From G963556115 sp963666605 (lineage in GTDB: Bacteria; Planctomycetota; SZUA-567): a DNA stretch of 64,000 nt. Within the stretch, counting starts at the first letter, position 1, and each line of letters starts with the position of its first letter. The position numbers were made by a program, and so were the translations under genes. This document shows, in pieces, positions 1 to 9,190 of the stretch. The notes beneath the pieces were generated by a model. It did no database searches. It saw nothing but the letters and a program-made list of their open reading frames with translations, and was not told the DNA's origin. The DNA is taken from NCBI GenBank assembly GCA_965140405.1, contig OZ223208.1:2914001-2978000 (forward strand). Reading direction: 5' to 3'.

Positions 1-91
1 ATGGCTCTATAATAGACATACAAACACTAACATTAGACCGGCACTAGACTTACAGAACACAACCATCACCTGTGGAACAACCAAGAAATTT

Positions 92-128
92 AAAGCCGTA
101 AGTGTTGATATCAAACACTTACGGCTTT
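92..128. terminator. Strong hairpin terminator, copy 1 of a GCCGTAAGT family
   Basis: A perfect 15-bp inverted repeat (arms 92-106 and 114-128, 7-nt loop) with A/T flanks on both sides. It lies just downstream of the minus-strand gene 157-579 and should end it. Closely related hairpins lie at 46576-46612 and 62506-62543, the last in front of a decayed copy of the same gene. Confidence 0.85.
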
Positions 129-156
129 ATCATAAACTCATAATTTTCTATATATA

Positions 157-579
157 TCAGTCTAATTGCTTAGCAGATAAAATCTGCGAACTTCTAAACT
201 TCCACTTGCCATCTTTATCCTTTCGCAAGATTTGTAGAGCATCTATCTCTACGCTCTTTACCTCAGGGTTGTCACTATGTGGTATATTCTGCTGAACTAC
301 TCGTATTACGATAAAGTCACCAGTCTGTCCTACAAGTTTTGCAGATATGATCTTGAAATCCATATCCATATTGAGCATCGATTCAGCGCCCCCTTTGAGT
401 TCTGCTTTATAACTTGGTGAGGTATGATCTAGTCTCTCGATCACCTGCCCTAAGTTCTTACTCTTTGTCGCTGAGAGAGACTCTTTATACACTGTAAACG
501 CATCTTTATACTCATCTGCATGCACTACTGTAACAGCCGTAACCATAACCAGCAATATCATCACCTTTTTTTTCTTCAT
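157..579 (-). CDS. Small secreted protein, NTF2/SnoaL-like fold suspected
   Basis: A 140-residue protein with a clear Sec signal peptide (residues 1-21, basic start, hydrophobic core, cleavage after V-H-A). The mature part of about 119 residues alternates helix-like and strand-like segments and ends in a D-G-K-W-K-F turn, as seen in small periplasmic NTF2-like proteins that follow a Y-x-x-x-L helix. No catalytic motif is visible, and the family call is a guess from pattern. It stands alone and is followed by a strong hairpin. A decayed second copy lies at the other end of the window (62570-62830), again next to a related hairpin, so gene and terminator were once duplicated together. Confidence 0.7.
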   Translation of the reverse strand: MKKKKVMILLVMVTAVTVVHADEYKDAFTVYKESLSATKSKNLGQVIERLDHTSPSYKAELKGGAESMLNMDMDFKIISAKLVGQTGDFIVIRVVQQNIPHSDNPEVKSVEIDALQILRKDKDGKWKFRSSQILSAKQLD

Positions 580-615
580 ATTGATCTTACTACATCTTTT
601 TTAGTAGGTTATGTT

Positions 616-1190
616 TTAAAAACTAATCTTAACTCCCGCACTAAACCCTGCATTATATCTGTTATGCCATATCTTGTGGTCATAACGCCCAAATACGGAA
701 ACTCTGTCGTTCACTAGTGCAGTAACTCCTCCGCCCAGTAGCCTCTGAAGATCTCAAGGCTTGACATTGTGGTTGAGTATCTACTGTCACCGATTGAGCT
801 AGAAGTAGTTGAATTACATTTTCCACCTGTATTAAGGTACTCTACCTCCCAGCCTCCCCAGACCTCAGGAATAAAGGCAAGTTTCTCGCTAGTTCTAAAC
901 AACTTACCCAACTTCACCCCTATATCTGTTGAAGCAGTTACATCAACTCCATCTCCAGAAGAAGAAGATGATAACGATGAAGAATCAGAACACGAATAAA
1001 CCTCACCTACAGTAACTGCACTACCAGCATCAAAAGAAGAATCATACGTACGAACTGTACCGTTACCAACATTTGAAACGCTTACGGCATCACCTGCACC
1101 GGAAGTAGAATAACTATCAATCCTACCAACAGCTATATCAGCTGTTGAAGCACCATCTGTGATCTTAAGGGCTACACTAAGTGGTAAAAA
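616..1190 (-). pseudogene. Decayed autotransporter-type outer-membrane beta-barrel C-terminus
   Basis: Read on the minus strand, one frame carries a Gly/Ser/aromatic-rich stretch (D-I-G-V-K-L-G-K-L-F then W-G-G-W-E-V-E-Y) ending at a stop near 714. A second frame starting near 750 continues with L-G-G-G-V-T-A-L-V, then V-F-G-R-Y-D, and ends G-V-K-I-S-F-stop at 616. An alternating barrel strand with a terminal Phe is the classic C-terminus of autotransporters, so the two frames are best read as one gene broken by a frameshift near 750. No intact passenger domain is present upstream. The barrel family is inferred by eye. Confidence 0.55.
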
Positions 1191-1429
1191 AATATTGACG
1201 CGAGTAATAAAGCATTTAAAGATAAACTAAGTATTTATAAGGGCAAAGGGTTATATAAAAATGATGACACTAAAATTACTTCATTTTCAATAACACAAAA
1301 AATATAACAGAAAATACGGATAATTCCGTTCCAGAGCAGTCAGAAAACTCCATAAATATATGATATAATTGGTATATAAGAAAAAATTGAAATATTGTTA
1401 AATGTGGATTTAAGTGAATAAATGGTGTC

Positions 1430-1795
1430 ACTTGCAAAGGAAACCGGAGCTACGTCCCTTGAGGCAGAGTTTGTAGGTTCTGCAAAGTTATTTGAATAAT
1501 CGATCACCTTACCATTTACCGTCTCACTCGCAAAACGTTGTTCCGTGTCATAGGCAAATGTTGAATCATTTCCATTGACGCTCACAGCTGAAAGTTTGCG
1601 GTCAGAGTCTTGCGAGTAGGTGTAGTTATTAGTCGTTCCGCCTGCAGTCTGAGCAATTACATCAATCTGCCCATTTGTTTTACTGGTAATCGCATTAGCA
1701 ACACCGTTTGGTGCTTGAGTCTCTTTGATGCGGCTAAAACCATCAAGCTTATGGTTTAAGGTATTAGTTGCAAGCAACGCGTAAGTCGATGACAC
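1430..1795 (-). pseudogene. RHS/YD-repeat-like gene fragment
   Basis: A minus-strand open stretch encodes L-D-G-F-S-R-I-K-E-T-Q, then Y-T-Y-S-Q-D-S-D-R-K-L, then F-A-Y-D-T-E-Q-R. These resemble the degenerate Y-D repeats of RHS/wall-associated proteins. The fragment has no start or stop of its own: it joins in frame at its N-terminal side to the IS30-like remnant (about 1797) and runs into unrelated AT-rich sequence at the other side. It looks like a piece of a large surface or toxin gene interrupted by an insertion element. Confidence 0.45.
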
Positions 1796-1796
1796 A

Positions 1797-2307
1797 AAAC
1801 CTTTTTTTTGCTCAACAATTTTCGGCATCTTCTCAATCCAAACGCTCTCAGGGATGCCACCACGTCGGTCTTTCTTGCCATAACGCTTGCGATTTCGTTT
1901 GCCGTTTGCTGTACATTATTTTTTGTGAAGCTGACCGCCAACGGCCTTATTTTTCAATAAATATTTATAAATTGTCTAGGGACTGACCTTGATACCGATT
2001 TCACTTTCCATCGAGCCACTGATTTGTTCTGTGGAAAATTCAGTATTAATTTTCTCTTCAATATGCTTGATAACTTCAGGCGTAATTTTTACGTTTCACA
2101 ACTGTTTCCTGCGGTCCTTAGCCATTTTCTTGAGCTTGCTCAGGTCGATTAACCACGCTTGACTGTATTGAGTTTAATTTCTCGTTTTATAGTCGACTCA
2201 TTTCTCACCAGTTTTTTTGCATTTTCTACTTTTGCGATTCCCTCTCGTAAAAAGGCTTTAATTATGATACGTTCTTTGTAGGTGATGTGGCAATAATTTG
2301 CTCCCAT
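1797..2307 (-). mobile_element. Degenerate IS30-family transposase remnant
   Basis: Beginning at ATG 2307 behind a good AGGAG, the minus strand encodes C-H-I-T-Y-K-E-R-I-I-I-K-A-F-L and later N-E-S-T-I-K-R-E-I, the helix-turn-helix of IS30 transposases. After a stop and frame change it continues with S-T-E-Q-I-S-G-S-M-E, T-I-Y-K-Y-L, a basic run, D-R-R-G-G-I-P and M-P-K-I-V-E-Q-K-K, all in IS30 order. At least three stops and one frameshift interrupt it. The C-terminal DDE catalytic part is missing, replaced by RHS-like sequence. The element cannot be active. Confidence 0.75.
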
Positions 2308-2433
2308 GATGCTCTCCTTTTGAGTAAATGGCGTCGATATTGTTTGGCGACATTATATTCGACCATATCACCACTTTATGTTTACTCACTCAGGGCGCAC
2401 TTAGGAGTGTAATTCACTGGCTAATTAGAGATT

Positions 2434-4611
2434 TTAAAAAGCAGAAAAATCGACAGCCGACCCTTCAATAGTAAGTGTGTCGGGTGTTGGTAAATCGTTA
2501 GCTATTTCTAATATTCTTGCAGCAGCAAACTCATCACTGTTGTCGACATTTGCGAAATAACGTTCTCTCCAAAAACGAATCTTTGAAACAAAATCATCTC
2601 TATTTGATGTGTCTATTACGCGTTTAATGGATTCGTTGAAATTTGCTGCGTTAGTATCATAGCCATAAATCACTTCATTCAGCCCATTGAATATTGAGCG
2701 TACATTGACTACAGGTTTTTCCGCTCCCATCGCATATGAATACATGCCACCAGATCCATCAGTAATACAAAAAAGGGATCTTGCGTATTGACTTGTATAA
2801 TCAAAATCAGTCGAAATTTCTAGCGCACATTCTTGTTGTAGATACTTCAGACCTTCATACTGCTTTGCATACTCTTTTTTGCATTTAGAGTTTAACCATG
2901 GGAACCTATAGAGCAATTTGAATTTTTTAAGAATCTTAGTTGCTCCTATGAGAGCGGATATTAATTCTAGTGAAAATGTTGTATGGGGTATCACGAGAAT
3001 TGTATCCGTGTCACAAGTGATGCGTTGTAGCTTTTTTTTGATTGAGGTCAACCGCAAGTAACCTGTTGCAATAATTCTAAGTGGATGATTTTTTACAGCA
3101 AATTGATCATATGCCTTATTATAATGTTTTAAAAATCTTTTATTAACCTCTGTAAAAGTATAGTCATATCTAGAGGCGCTTAATCTCGATGACCGGCATA
3201 TGTTGTAGAAAACTTCTTTTTCTTGCTCCACACTCATTTGTTCTTTTGAAAAATCAATTTTATCTAAAGTGTATTGCAAAGAGTGAAAAATACCAATTTT
3301 TTTTCTTGTGAGGTTGGGACATTGAAATTCTTCATGAGCAACAAGCACAGTGTCCTCTTGAATAATAAAAGGAAAGAAAGCTTCGGGTAAAAATAAACTT
3401 TTCTCATTGTATAAAATGACTGATTTTATAAAATAAAAATTTACATCTGAGTTTTCTTTGACCAACTCTTTGATTCTTCGTAAGCTTGAGTGAGCCTTTA
3501 TCCCATCATGTGGTTTCCTGATTATTAGCTGTTTACTAAAGTCTATGGCATTTTTTATTTGCATATAATATTTACAATAAACAACAAGCAGAAGACTGTT
3601 GATGCTTAGGGATTGATTCTCTTCCAGGAACATTGCTAAAGAATCAACTTCAAGATTATTTTCAAGTAAAACTTCTAAGAGGTAATCAGGAGAATTTTGA
3701 TTGATTATTACAAATTCGTGCTCATCAAGTTGTTTTATATCATTCTTGCCAAACAAAAATATCAATAAATTGATTATCACTTGTATATCATGATATTCGC
3801 TTTTATAGACTGCGACACAGTTGTGACAATAGTCATCGAATAAGCAGATACGTTTTCCAAGGCAATTGTGGAAAAAGTCCTTGATAATTTCTTTCTGTGA
3901 TAAAGATGTTTTATTCTGCTTGTTCGTTGACAAATACTCAGTCAACCCTTGGATTCCATGTTTCTGAGCAAAATTAACCGCACCACATAGGATGCCCCTG
4001 TTAAGTTCCAAGTTTTCGAAATTATCAGAAATTAAACACATTCGTTCAAAATAATTAGACAAACATCTTTGATCTCTTGTGTGAATATATAATGACAGCA
4101 TGCCTGAGTAACCTGCTGGATTGTCAGGATAAGTTGAGATCAAGGTCAGGTAAATTGATTCTGCTACTTTGTATTTCATAACATCTATAGCAAGAAATGC
4201 CAGCTCTTGAAGTCCAGCAATATTATCAGTAAGGTTCAAACAAGCCAGATCAAAAATTTCATCCTTAAGGTCATTCCAGTCTAAAAAGCGAATGTTTTGA
4301 ATTGCTTCGGTATAGGCGACGATATCTTTGGGAAATGATTTTACTAGAAGCTTAAGGACTTTTTTTCTTTGAGTATAGCTGAAATTTTTATAAATTTCGA
4401 GGTAGAGTAAATAGAATTTAATATTATTCGGGCAAAGTGATATAATTGAATCAATATAATCAAACTCATCGTCATCTTTGTCCCCAGCTTGACTTAATGC
4501 AAAATGTTTTGCAGCATCAAGGGCTTTGTCGATATTATTTTGAGTGATTAGCGTTTTTATATTGTCTATCTGTAAATTAAAATCAATATTGGTAGGCTTA
4601 TTTATTGTCAT
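2434..4611 (-). CDS. TPR protein with glycerophosphotransferase-like C-terminal domain, possible MeOPN transferase
   Basis: 725 residues. Roughly 1-220 are tandem helical pairs of TPR type (A-L-D-A-A-K-H-F-A and related). The middle is helical with a Cys/His patch (C-L-F-D-D-Y-C-H-N-C). About 420-690 resemble CDP-glycerol glycerophosphotransferases (TagB/TagF type): a V-I-P-H-T-T strand-turn, then C-I-T-D-G-S-G-G-M-Y-S-Y-A-M-G-A-E-K-P-V-V-N-V, matching the usual I-T-D-x-S ... K-P motif. It follows the five genes of the MeOPN-type cluster after a 182-bp gap on the same strand. A transferase using a CDP-activated donor is what that pathway would need last, so transfer of the phosphoramidate (or a glycosyl/glycerophosphate group) to a surface glycan is a reasonable inference, not a demonstrated role. 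Confidence 0.6.
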   Translation of the reverse strand: MTINKPTNIDFNLQIDNIKTLITQNNIDKALDAAKHFALSQAGDKDDDEFDYIDSIISLCPNNIKFYLLYLEIYKNFSYTQRKKVLKLLVKSFPKDIVAYTEAIQNIRFLDWNDLKDEIFDLACLNLTDNIAGLQELAFLAIDVMKYKVAESIYLTLISTYPDNPAGYSGMLSLYIHTRDQRCLSNYFERMCLISDNFENLELNRGILCGAVNFAQKHGIQGLTEYLSTNKQNKTSLSQKEIIKDFFHNCLGKRICLFDDYCHNCVAVYKSEYHDIQVIINLLIFLFGKNDIKQLDEHEFVIINQNSPDYLLEVLLENNLEVDSLAMFLEENQSLSINSLLLVVYCKYYMQIKNAIDFSKQLIIRKPHDGIKAHSSLRRIKELVKENSDVNFYFIKSVILYNEKSLFLPEAFFPFIIQEDTVLVAHEEFQCPNLTRKKIGIFHSLQYTLDKIDFSKEQMSVEQEKEVFYNICRSSRLSASRYDYTFTEVNKRFLKHYNKAYDQFAVKNHPLRIIATGYLRLTSIKKKLQRITCDTDTILVIPHTTFSLELISALIGATKILKKFKLLYRFPWLNSKCKKEYAKQYEGLKYLQQECALEISTDFDYTSQYARSLFCITDGSGGMYSYAMGAEKPVVNVRSIFNGLNEVIYGYDTNAANFNESIKRVIDTSNRDDFVSKIRFWRERYFANVDNSDEFAAARILEIANDLPTPDTLTIEGSAVDFSAF

Positions 4612-4793
4612 ACTTATCTGTCCTATAAGGTTATTATGCTAAATTATTTAGTACTGATTGATTATTGGATATAATCTAACTTTGATAATTAAAGAAAAAT
4701 TAAAAATATATGGTGTATGTAATTCAAGCATATAATTGTTCATCATAGTATTAATGATTAAGATTAATTGCTCAAAATCTGACACTGATGTTG

Positions 4794-5564
4794 CTATCGC
4801 CAATTATGTACCCAACTATTATTTGAAAGTTGATCTTCATATGCAAAAAGGTCACATTGAGTATCAACCTCTGCCCACTTACCTGAGACGGGAACTGTGT
4901 TGATGGTAACACCTCGTGACAGCAAGTTTGATAGCATCCCAGTCATATCAAGCCTGTCTCGTTGTGATACTGAAAGTGAATTCAAGTAATCAGAAATCTG
5001 CCCCCAGCCTGTAGGTGTAATTTTGATTAGTCCCATATATTGACCTTGAATTTGTTCAATCGTGGTTGCGCAGGAACCAATCTCTTTCAGCACTCCTGAA
5101 TCTTCAATAAAAGTCTCCGCATCGTCAAGTGGATTATCAAATCTTAGTTGCCATAACGATTGCCAGTGAGTATCAAAGGTAATCACAATGTCACCCTTAG
5201 CTGACATTAATTTTGCAACATGATCTTGGTGGTAAACAATATCTGAATATGAAATAATGCAGGTCTGGCTAAGTAATAATTCCATAGCACAAGCAAGTGT
5301 CGCTACCATATTCGTTTCGTTCCAACGATCATTATCAATTGTGCTGAATTCTTCCTTTAAGGTATCAGGAGTCAGCGTTTCTTTTAAATAGCCGCGCAAA
5401 ACAGCAATATGATCAATCCCGCTTGCTCTCATGGCATCAAATTGCCACTGAATTAATGTTTTGCCAGCAATTTCGGTTAGGCATTTTGGTTTACTTGCGG
5501 TCATTTCGTTTAATCGCGAACCACGACCTGCAGCTAGAATTATTCCTTGTGTTATGTTTGACAT
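4794..5564 (-). CDS. Nucleotidyltransferase, probable CTP:phosphoglutamine cytidylyltransferase (Cj1416-like)
   Basis: 256 residues. The N-terminus is a textbook sugar-phosphate nucleotidyltransferase: I-I-L-A-A-G-R-G-S-R-L (about 8-18), then K-P-K-C-L, an S-Y-S-D-I-V metal-site Asp near 100, and A-E-V-D-T-Q-C-D-L near the C-terminus. Alone it could be a choline-phosphate or aminoethylphosphonate cytidylyltransferase. Its place one base after a class I amidotransferase-like gene and beside a PEP-synthase-like kinase and a CysC-like kinase matches the Campylobacter MeOPN gene set, where the cytidylyltransferase joins CMP to L-glutamine phosphate. Substrate is assigned from context. Confidence 0.72.
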   Translation of the reverse strand: MSNITQGIILAAGRGSRLNEMTASKPKCLTEIAGKTLIQWQFDAMRASGIDHIAVLRGYLKETLTPDTLKEEFSTIDNDRWNETNMVATLACAMELLLSQTCIISYSDIVYHQDHVAKLMSAKGDIVITFDTHWQSLWQLRFDNPLDDAETFIEDSGVLKEIGSCATTIEQIQGQYMGLIKITPTGWGQISDYLNSLSVSQRDRLDMTGMLSNLLSRGVTINTVPVSGKWAEVDTQCDLFAYEDQLSNNSWVHNWR

Positions 5565-5565
5565 G

Positions 5566-6198
5566 TTAAAGTTCCTTGCTGAAAAAATGTTTGATTAATT
5601 GTTGGTCAAAATCAGAAAGAGGATCGCTACGTTCAGGATGCCACATTATTCCAAGTAGATTTTTCGTAGAATCATATACTCCTTCAATCCTCTCCTCTGC
5701 GTCAAAAGCAAATCCCGGCAAATTATCAGAACTTTGAATTACGTAGTTATGATATGAATTAACAACTGCGGGGTTTGGCGGTTGCAATGAAAAAGGAATT
5801 TCGCTAAATTTTATTGAATGCTCTTTGGCTGCATGAGAATCATTTTCAGCTTTGACGATTTTGCCGCCATAATGATTCACCAAGAATTGTAGACCGCGAC
5901 ACACACCCAGTAACGGGCTTTTTTTTGACACCGCATACTCAAGCAAAGCCATTTCTGTTGCCTCACGCCTCGGCTCAGTTCCAAGGTCATTACCACCACT
6001 AATTATAAAACCGTTTAATTGCCAAGAACGAACATAATCAATTATATTCTCACCAATATTTGGCAGCATCACCCAATCTACTTCGGGCAAAACTGTTTTA
6101 AAAAAAACCGACCAATCTGACGCAAGGCTATCTCTGGGCTCATGATACCCATCAGCTTGTACAATACGTGTCGTTATGCCAATTCGTAATTTTTTCAT
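5566..6198 (-). CDS. Class I glutamine-amidotransferase-like hydrolase, probable gamma-glutamyl-CDP-amidate hydrolase (Cj1417-like)
   Basis: 210 residues with the full class I GATase triad: nucleophile Cys in L-L-G-V-C-R-G-L-Q-F-L (near 100) and the His/Glu pair in M-W-H-P-E-R near 190, plus an I-S-G-G-N-D-L-G oxyanion region near 67. Standing alone, a PuuD-type gamma-Glu-GABA hydrolase would be the default call. In this neighbourhood the expected job is to release glutamate from the gamma-glutamyl-CDP-amidate made by the next gene's product, giving cytidine diphosphoramidate. It is 1 bp from the cytidylyltransferase gene and 13 bp from the kinase gene, so translation is likely coupled. Confidence 0.72.
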   Translation of the reverse strand: MKKLRIGITTRIVQADGYHEPRDSLASDWSVFFKTVLPEVDWVMLPNIGENIIDYVRSWQLNGFIISGGNDLGTEPRREATEMALLEYAVSKKSPLLGVCRGLQFLVNHYGGKIVKAENDSHAAKEHSIKFSEIPFSLQPPNPAVVNSYHNYVIQSSDNLPGFAFDAEERIEGVYDSTKNLLGIMWHPERSDPLSDFDQQLIKHFFSKEL

Positions 6199-6211
6199 TG
6201 TATTATTTTAC

Positions 6212-8656
6212 CTATAGTTTGCGGATAGTTCTTTCATCACAATATAAGCCAATCTTTTTACCAGAGACTAACGAAGCAAATGCGCTCTCTCCACAGCCAA
6301 TAGCTGCAGGCAAACCAAGTTCCGCGCAACGAATTGCCATGTGAGAATTAGTGCCACCATAGCGCGTAATAAGTCCGGCAATATTTTGCACAAATATCCA
6401 ATCATAGCCAGGATCCGCCCCCTCGATACAAACAATTTTACCAGCAAGGCTATGCTCTGTACTATTGTCAAGCAATATACATTCACCCTCCACTCGTTTG
6501 TTAGTGACAAAATTAGCTTCAGCTCGCTGGATTGGCACAACATAAATATCACCTATATCACATATGACACCACCAAGCTTCAATTCACGATTAAACTGTC
6601 GCTCAATCTGAGCGTACTCTATCTGCCTCCCAAGGTTGCGCGAGAAAAGATCTTGCGAAGAAGTATATGCTGATGAAAGTATTTCCTCAATTGTAAGATA
6701 TGAAAGTTCTTCGCGCGAGAATCCCCAATGTTTTCCCCATTCAGCTACCCCATCAAGAGCAGCTGAAAGATTCTTGGTGAAAACAAATTTCGCATACTCT
6801 CGACCTCGCACAGCACAAATAAAATACTGTAGAAAAGAATTAGCATTAATGTGCCCCAAACCTATTTCTAAAAAGAGACTACTTAATGAACTTTCCTCTG
6901 CAGATGTTAATTTAAAATTCTTATGACCTAATTTAACGCCAATTTGGTCAGTGTTATTAAAAACATTAGGAGTCTCACGATAGGACCGCGACATAATGTC
7001 GTACGTTCCAGGGCGTAAATGCCCATACTTCTCAAGAAACTCTTCCGAACTGCGATCTCCTCTGATAACTTCCGAACACTCTTTGGTCAATTCACTTAAT
7101 ATTGTTGAGAAGGAAGCTTTAAATTCGTCGACTCTCTTAACGGTAAGCGCGCCCCTTTCTGCAGCAGAGCGCAACATCGCCTCAGCGATAAAGCCATGCC
7201 TTGCGATAATTGAAAAAGGCACAGTGCCATAACGAATACAATCAGACAAAACAACATTCAACCATGCCGCAAGCTGCACTGGGTTGTCTATTGGCATTTT
7301 AAGTTTTCCCTGCTTCTGGTATGTCGCCAATACCTCAATCTCATATAATGCGGTTTTGAGCGATCCACCATCATCAAAATTAAGGTTTTGTTTTGTTAAT
7401 TCAAGAAGTCTTTTAGAGTACTCCGAAGCTTGTCTTTGTGAAAGAACGCCATCATAGCGCTCTTTGAAGGTATGTTCAAAATTAAAATCGTAGATCGTAT
7501 GAGCAATTTCGAATTCAATTTTATCATGCAAAAACGGTTTTGCGTACAAACGTTCTGTCCAGGCATTAACAAGTTTTTCGCTAGCCTCTTTGTCAAGATT
7601 ACAAGGCAAGAAAGAATTGAAGCTCAAACGCGTATCAATATAAGGACTTCCACCAAGCATCACCATTAAATCTGAACGAGGTAAAGTATGGTAACCCATT
7701 TTAGCGCGCGCTACACTCCATGATTCGGCCGTTATAATATAACGATACAATGAAGATGCGAGCGGCGAGGGATCGGCCCCAATAATTTCTGCTGGATTCC
7801 AATCGGCCATGTTGCTTAGGATCGTAGTTTTTCCGTAAAGCCCGTTACGTCGCGTAAGATAATTCTCAAGAAATTTTTCAATGTATTGCAAGTGACTCTT
7901 ATGCTGCCGAGTACTGTCATCATGTTGCAACGCCACTCCGCCAGCATGCATTACCTTTAAAACAAGATCGGTACGCCAGTTCTTTGTTGTTGCGATAGGA
8001 CGAACTTGAAAAAGGTGAACTTTACCTCGAGCATCAATGCCAAATTCAATGTCAATTGGTATCTCACCAAAAAAATCTTCAAGCTCACGCGTGAAATGCA
8101 ACATCGCCTTAACTCTAGGGGAGTCGCAGTATTCTTCCTTCGCGTCACGAAAAACCAAGATAGTCTTACTGTCGCCTTGCCCACTTGTAACTGTATCGGT
8201 CAACCCAGATTCATCATCGTAATTAAAAACATAGTAATTCGCTCCGCTATCGGGAATACGCGTCATGACAACCCCGCTAAGGATAATCTCGCTAGACATC
8301 TTTTGTACAAGAACACGATCTGTTTCAGCGGCAGCAGAACCCTTGTACGAAGCAATAACCGCTTGAACCGCTTTTGTCACTTCGCTAGTATCTTTCGTAT
8401 TAACATTAAGGATTGATTCAAAAGCACCTGCCATCGACGAATCGGCTCTATCTTCAGCACTTGCAGAACTTCTAACCGCAACGGAATTTCCTAATTTACT
8501 TCTAATTTGGTCAATAATATCTACTTTAGATGCTGCCCATTCTGCAGTAGTAAAATGCAGCAGTTCCGGGATATGAAATGAAAAATCGTGCTGTTGCAGA
8601 GCATGTAGTGTTTCTGCTTTTGATGAAAATTTGAAATTGCAATTTTTATGGTTCAT
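6212..8656 (-). CDS. PEP-synthase/PPDK-like enzyme, probable L-glutamine kinase (Cj1418-like)
   Basis: 814 residues. The N-terminal ATP-grasp domain shows V-A-V-R-S-S-A-S-A-E-D and S-M-A-G-A-F-E-S (about 55-85) and D-I-E-F-G-I-D ... L-F-Q-V-R-P near 205-220, all typical of pyruvate phosphate dikinase/PEP synthase. The C-terminus has the swivelling phosphohistidine domain with G-G-T-N-S-H-M-A-I-R (near 765-775), its His being the phospho-carrier. A PEP/pyruvate-binding TIM barrel is not evident, as in the glutamine kinases that phosphorylate the amide nitrogen of L-glutamine in MeOPN synthesis. The ATG overlaps the CysC-like stop by 4 bp. A rifampin phosphotransferase-like role is the main alternative and is less likely here. 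Confidence 0.75.
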   Translation of the reverse strand: MNHKNCNFKFSSKAETLHALQQHDFSFHIPELLHFTTAEWAASKVDIIDQIRSKLGNSVAVRSSASAEDRADSSMAGAFESILNVNTKDTSEVTKAVQAVIASYKGSAAAETDRVLVQKMSSEIILSGVVMTRIPDSGANYYVFNYDDESGLTDTVTSGQGDSKTILVFRDAKEEYCDSPRVKAMLHFTRELEDFFGEIPIDIEFGIDARGKVHLFQVRPIATTKNWRTDLVLKVMHAGGVALQHDDSTRQHKSHLQYIEKFLENYLTRRNGLYGKTTILSNMADWNPAEIIGADPSPLASSLYRYIITAESWSVARAKMGYHTLPRSDLMVMLGGSPYIDTRLSFNSFLPCNLDKEASEKLVNAWTERLYAKPFLHDKIEFEIAHTIYDFNFEHTFKERYDGVLSQRQASEYSKRLLELTKQNLNFDDGGSLKTALYEIEVLATYQKQGKLKMPIDNPVQLAAWLNVVLSDCIRYGTVPFSIIARHGFIAEAMLRSAAERGALTVKRVDEFKASFSTILSELTKECSEVIRGDRSSEEFLEKYGHLRPGTYDIMSRSYRETPNVFNNTDQIGVKLGHKNFKLTSAEESSLSSLFLEIGLGHINANSFLQYFICAVRGREYAKFVFTKNLSAALDGVAEWGKHWGFSREELSYLTIEEILSSAYTSSQDLFSRNLGRQIEYAQIERQFNRELKLGGVICDIGDIYVVPIQRAEANFVTNKRVEGECILLDNSTEHSLAGKIVCIEGADPGYDWIFVQNIAGLITRYGGTNSHMAIRCAELGLPAAIGCGESAFASLVSGKKIGLYCDERTIRKL

Positions 8657-9189
8657 CGAACACCGCTTGTCTCGCTATGCCAAGATTTCAATATCATCTC
8701 AGCCAATGATTGAATGTCATCTGAATGAAAGCTGTTTTCTAAAACATAATTAGCATCCTGTGGAAATTGCGGTTCAATATCCATGCCTGGTATATTTTCC
8801 TCAGTACCCTCTTTAAATTTTTTATATAATCCCTTCGGGTCGCGCTCATGTAGAGTAGCTAAATCGGCTTTGATATACACCTCAAAGTATCTAGATAATT
8901 TTTTTCGATTCCACTCATGAACTTCATGAAAAAGACTCATCGTCGAGACGATAACTATGTGCCCTTGATCGGCGGCAAGTTTAGCAAAACGGCAAATCCG
9001 ATACGCATTGTCTAGACGCCCCTGTAGATCGTGCCCACAGTTGGCAATATTTACCACCTTTCGCATCATATCGCCATCAAGCCAGAGCGGAAGCGTATCT
9101 CTTTCTTTCAATAATTCAACCATCTTTCTGGCAATCGTGGTCTTGCCTGCACCTGAAAGTCCAGTTAACCATATAACAGATCCACTCAT
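8653..9189 (-). CDS. CysC-like P-loop kinase, probable cytidine diphosphoramidate kinase (Cj1415-like)
   Basis: 178 residues with a Walker A motif W-L-T-G-L-S-G-A-G-K-T-T (near 7-18), L-W-L-D-G-D near 37, and D-P-K-G-L-Y-K-K near 118, the adenylylsulfate-kinase (CysC) signature. No sulfate assimilation genes are nearby; it is embedded in the MeOPN-type set, where a CysC homologue phosphorylates the ribose 3'-hydroxyl of cytidine diphosphoramidate. It starts 1 bp after the methyltransferase stop and its own stop overlaps the glutamine-kinase-like start by 4 bp. A true APS kinase cannot be excluded by sequence alone. Confidence 0.72.
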   Translation of the reverse strand: MSGSVIWLTGLSGAGKTTIARKMVELLKERDTLPLWLDGDMMRKVVNIANCGHDLQGRLDNAYRICRFAKLAADQGHIVIVSTMSLFHEVHEWNRKKLSRYFEVYIKADLATLHERDPKGLYKKFKEGTEENIPGMDIEPQFPQDANYVLENSFHSDDIQSLAEMILKSWHSETSGVR

Positions 9190-9190
9190 A

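Noticed and set aside
769..999. 76-codon plus-strand frame with an acidic tail
   Set aside because: It is the complement of the Ser-rich part of the decayed autotransporter gene; codons fit the minus-strand reading better.
1768..1986. Plus-strand frame near the IS30 remnant
   Set aside because: Antisense to the recognisable IS30 transposase motifs.
8653..9189. Sulfate assimilation APS kinase (CysC)
   Set aside because: No cysD/cysN/cysH partners; the five-gene neighbourhood matches the MeOPN pathway instead.
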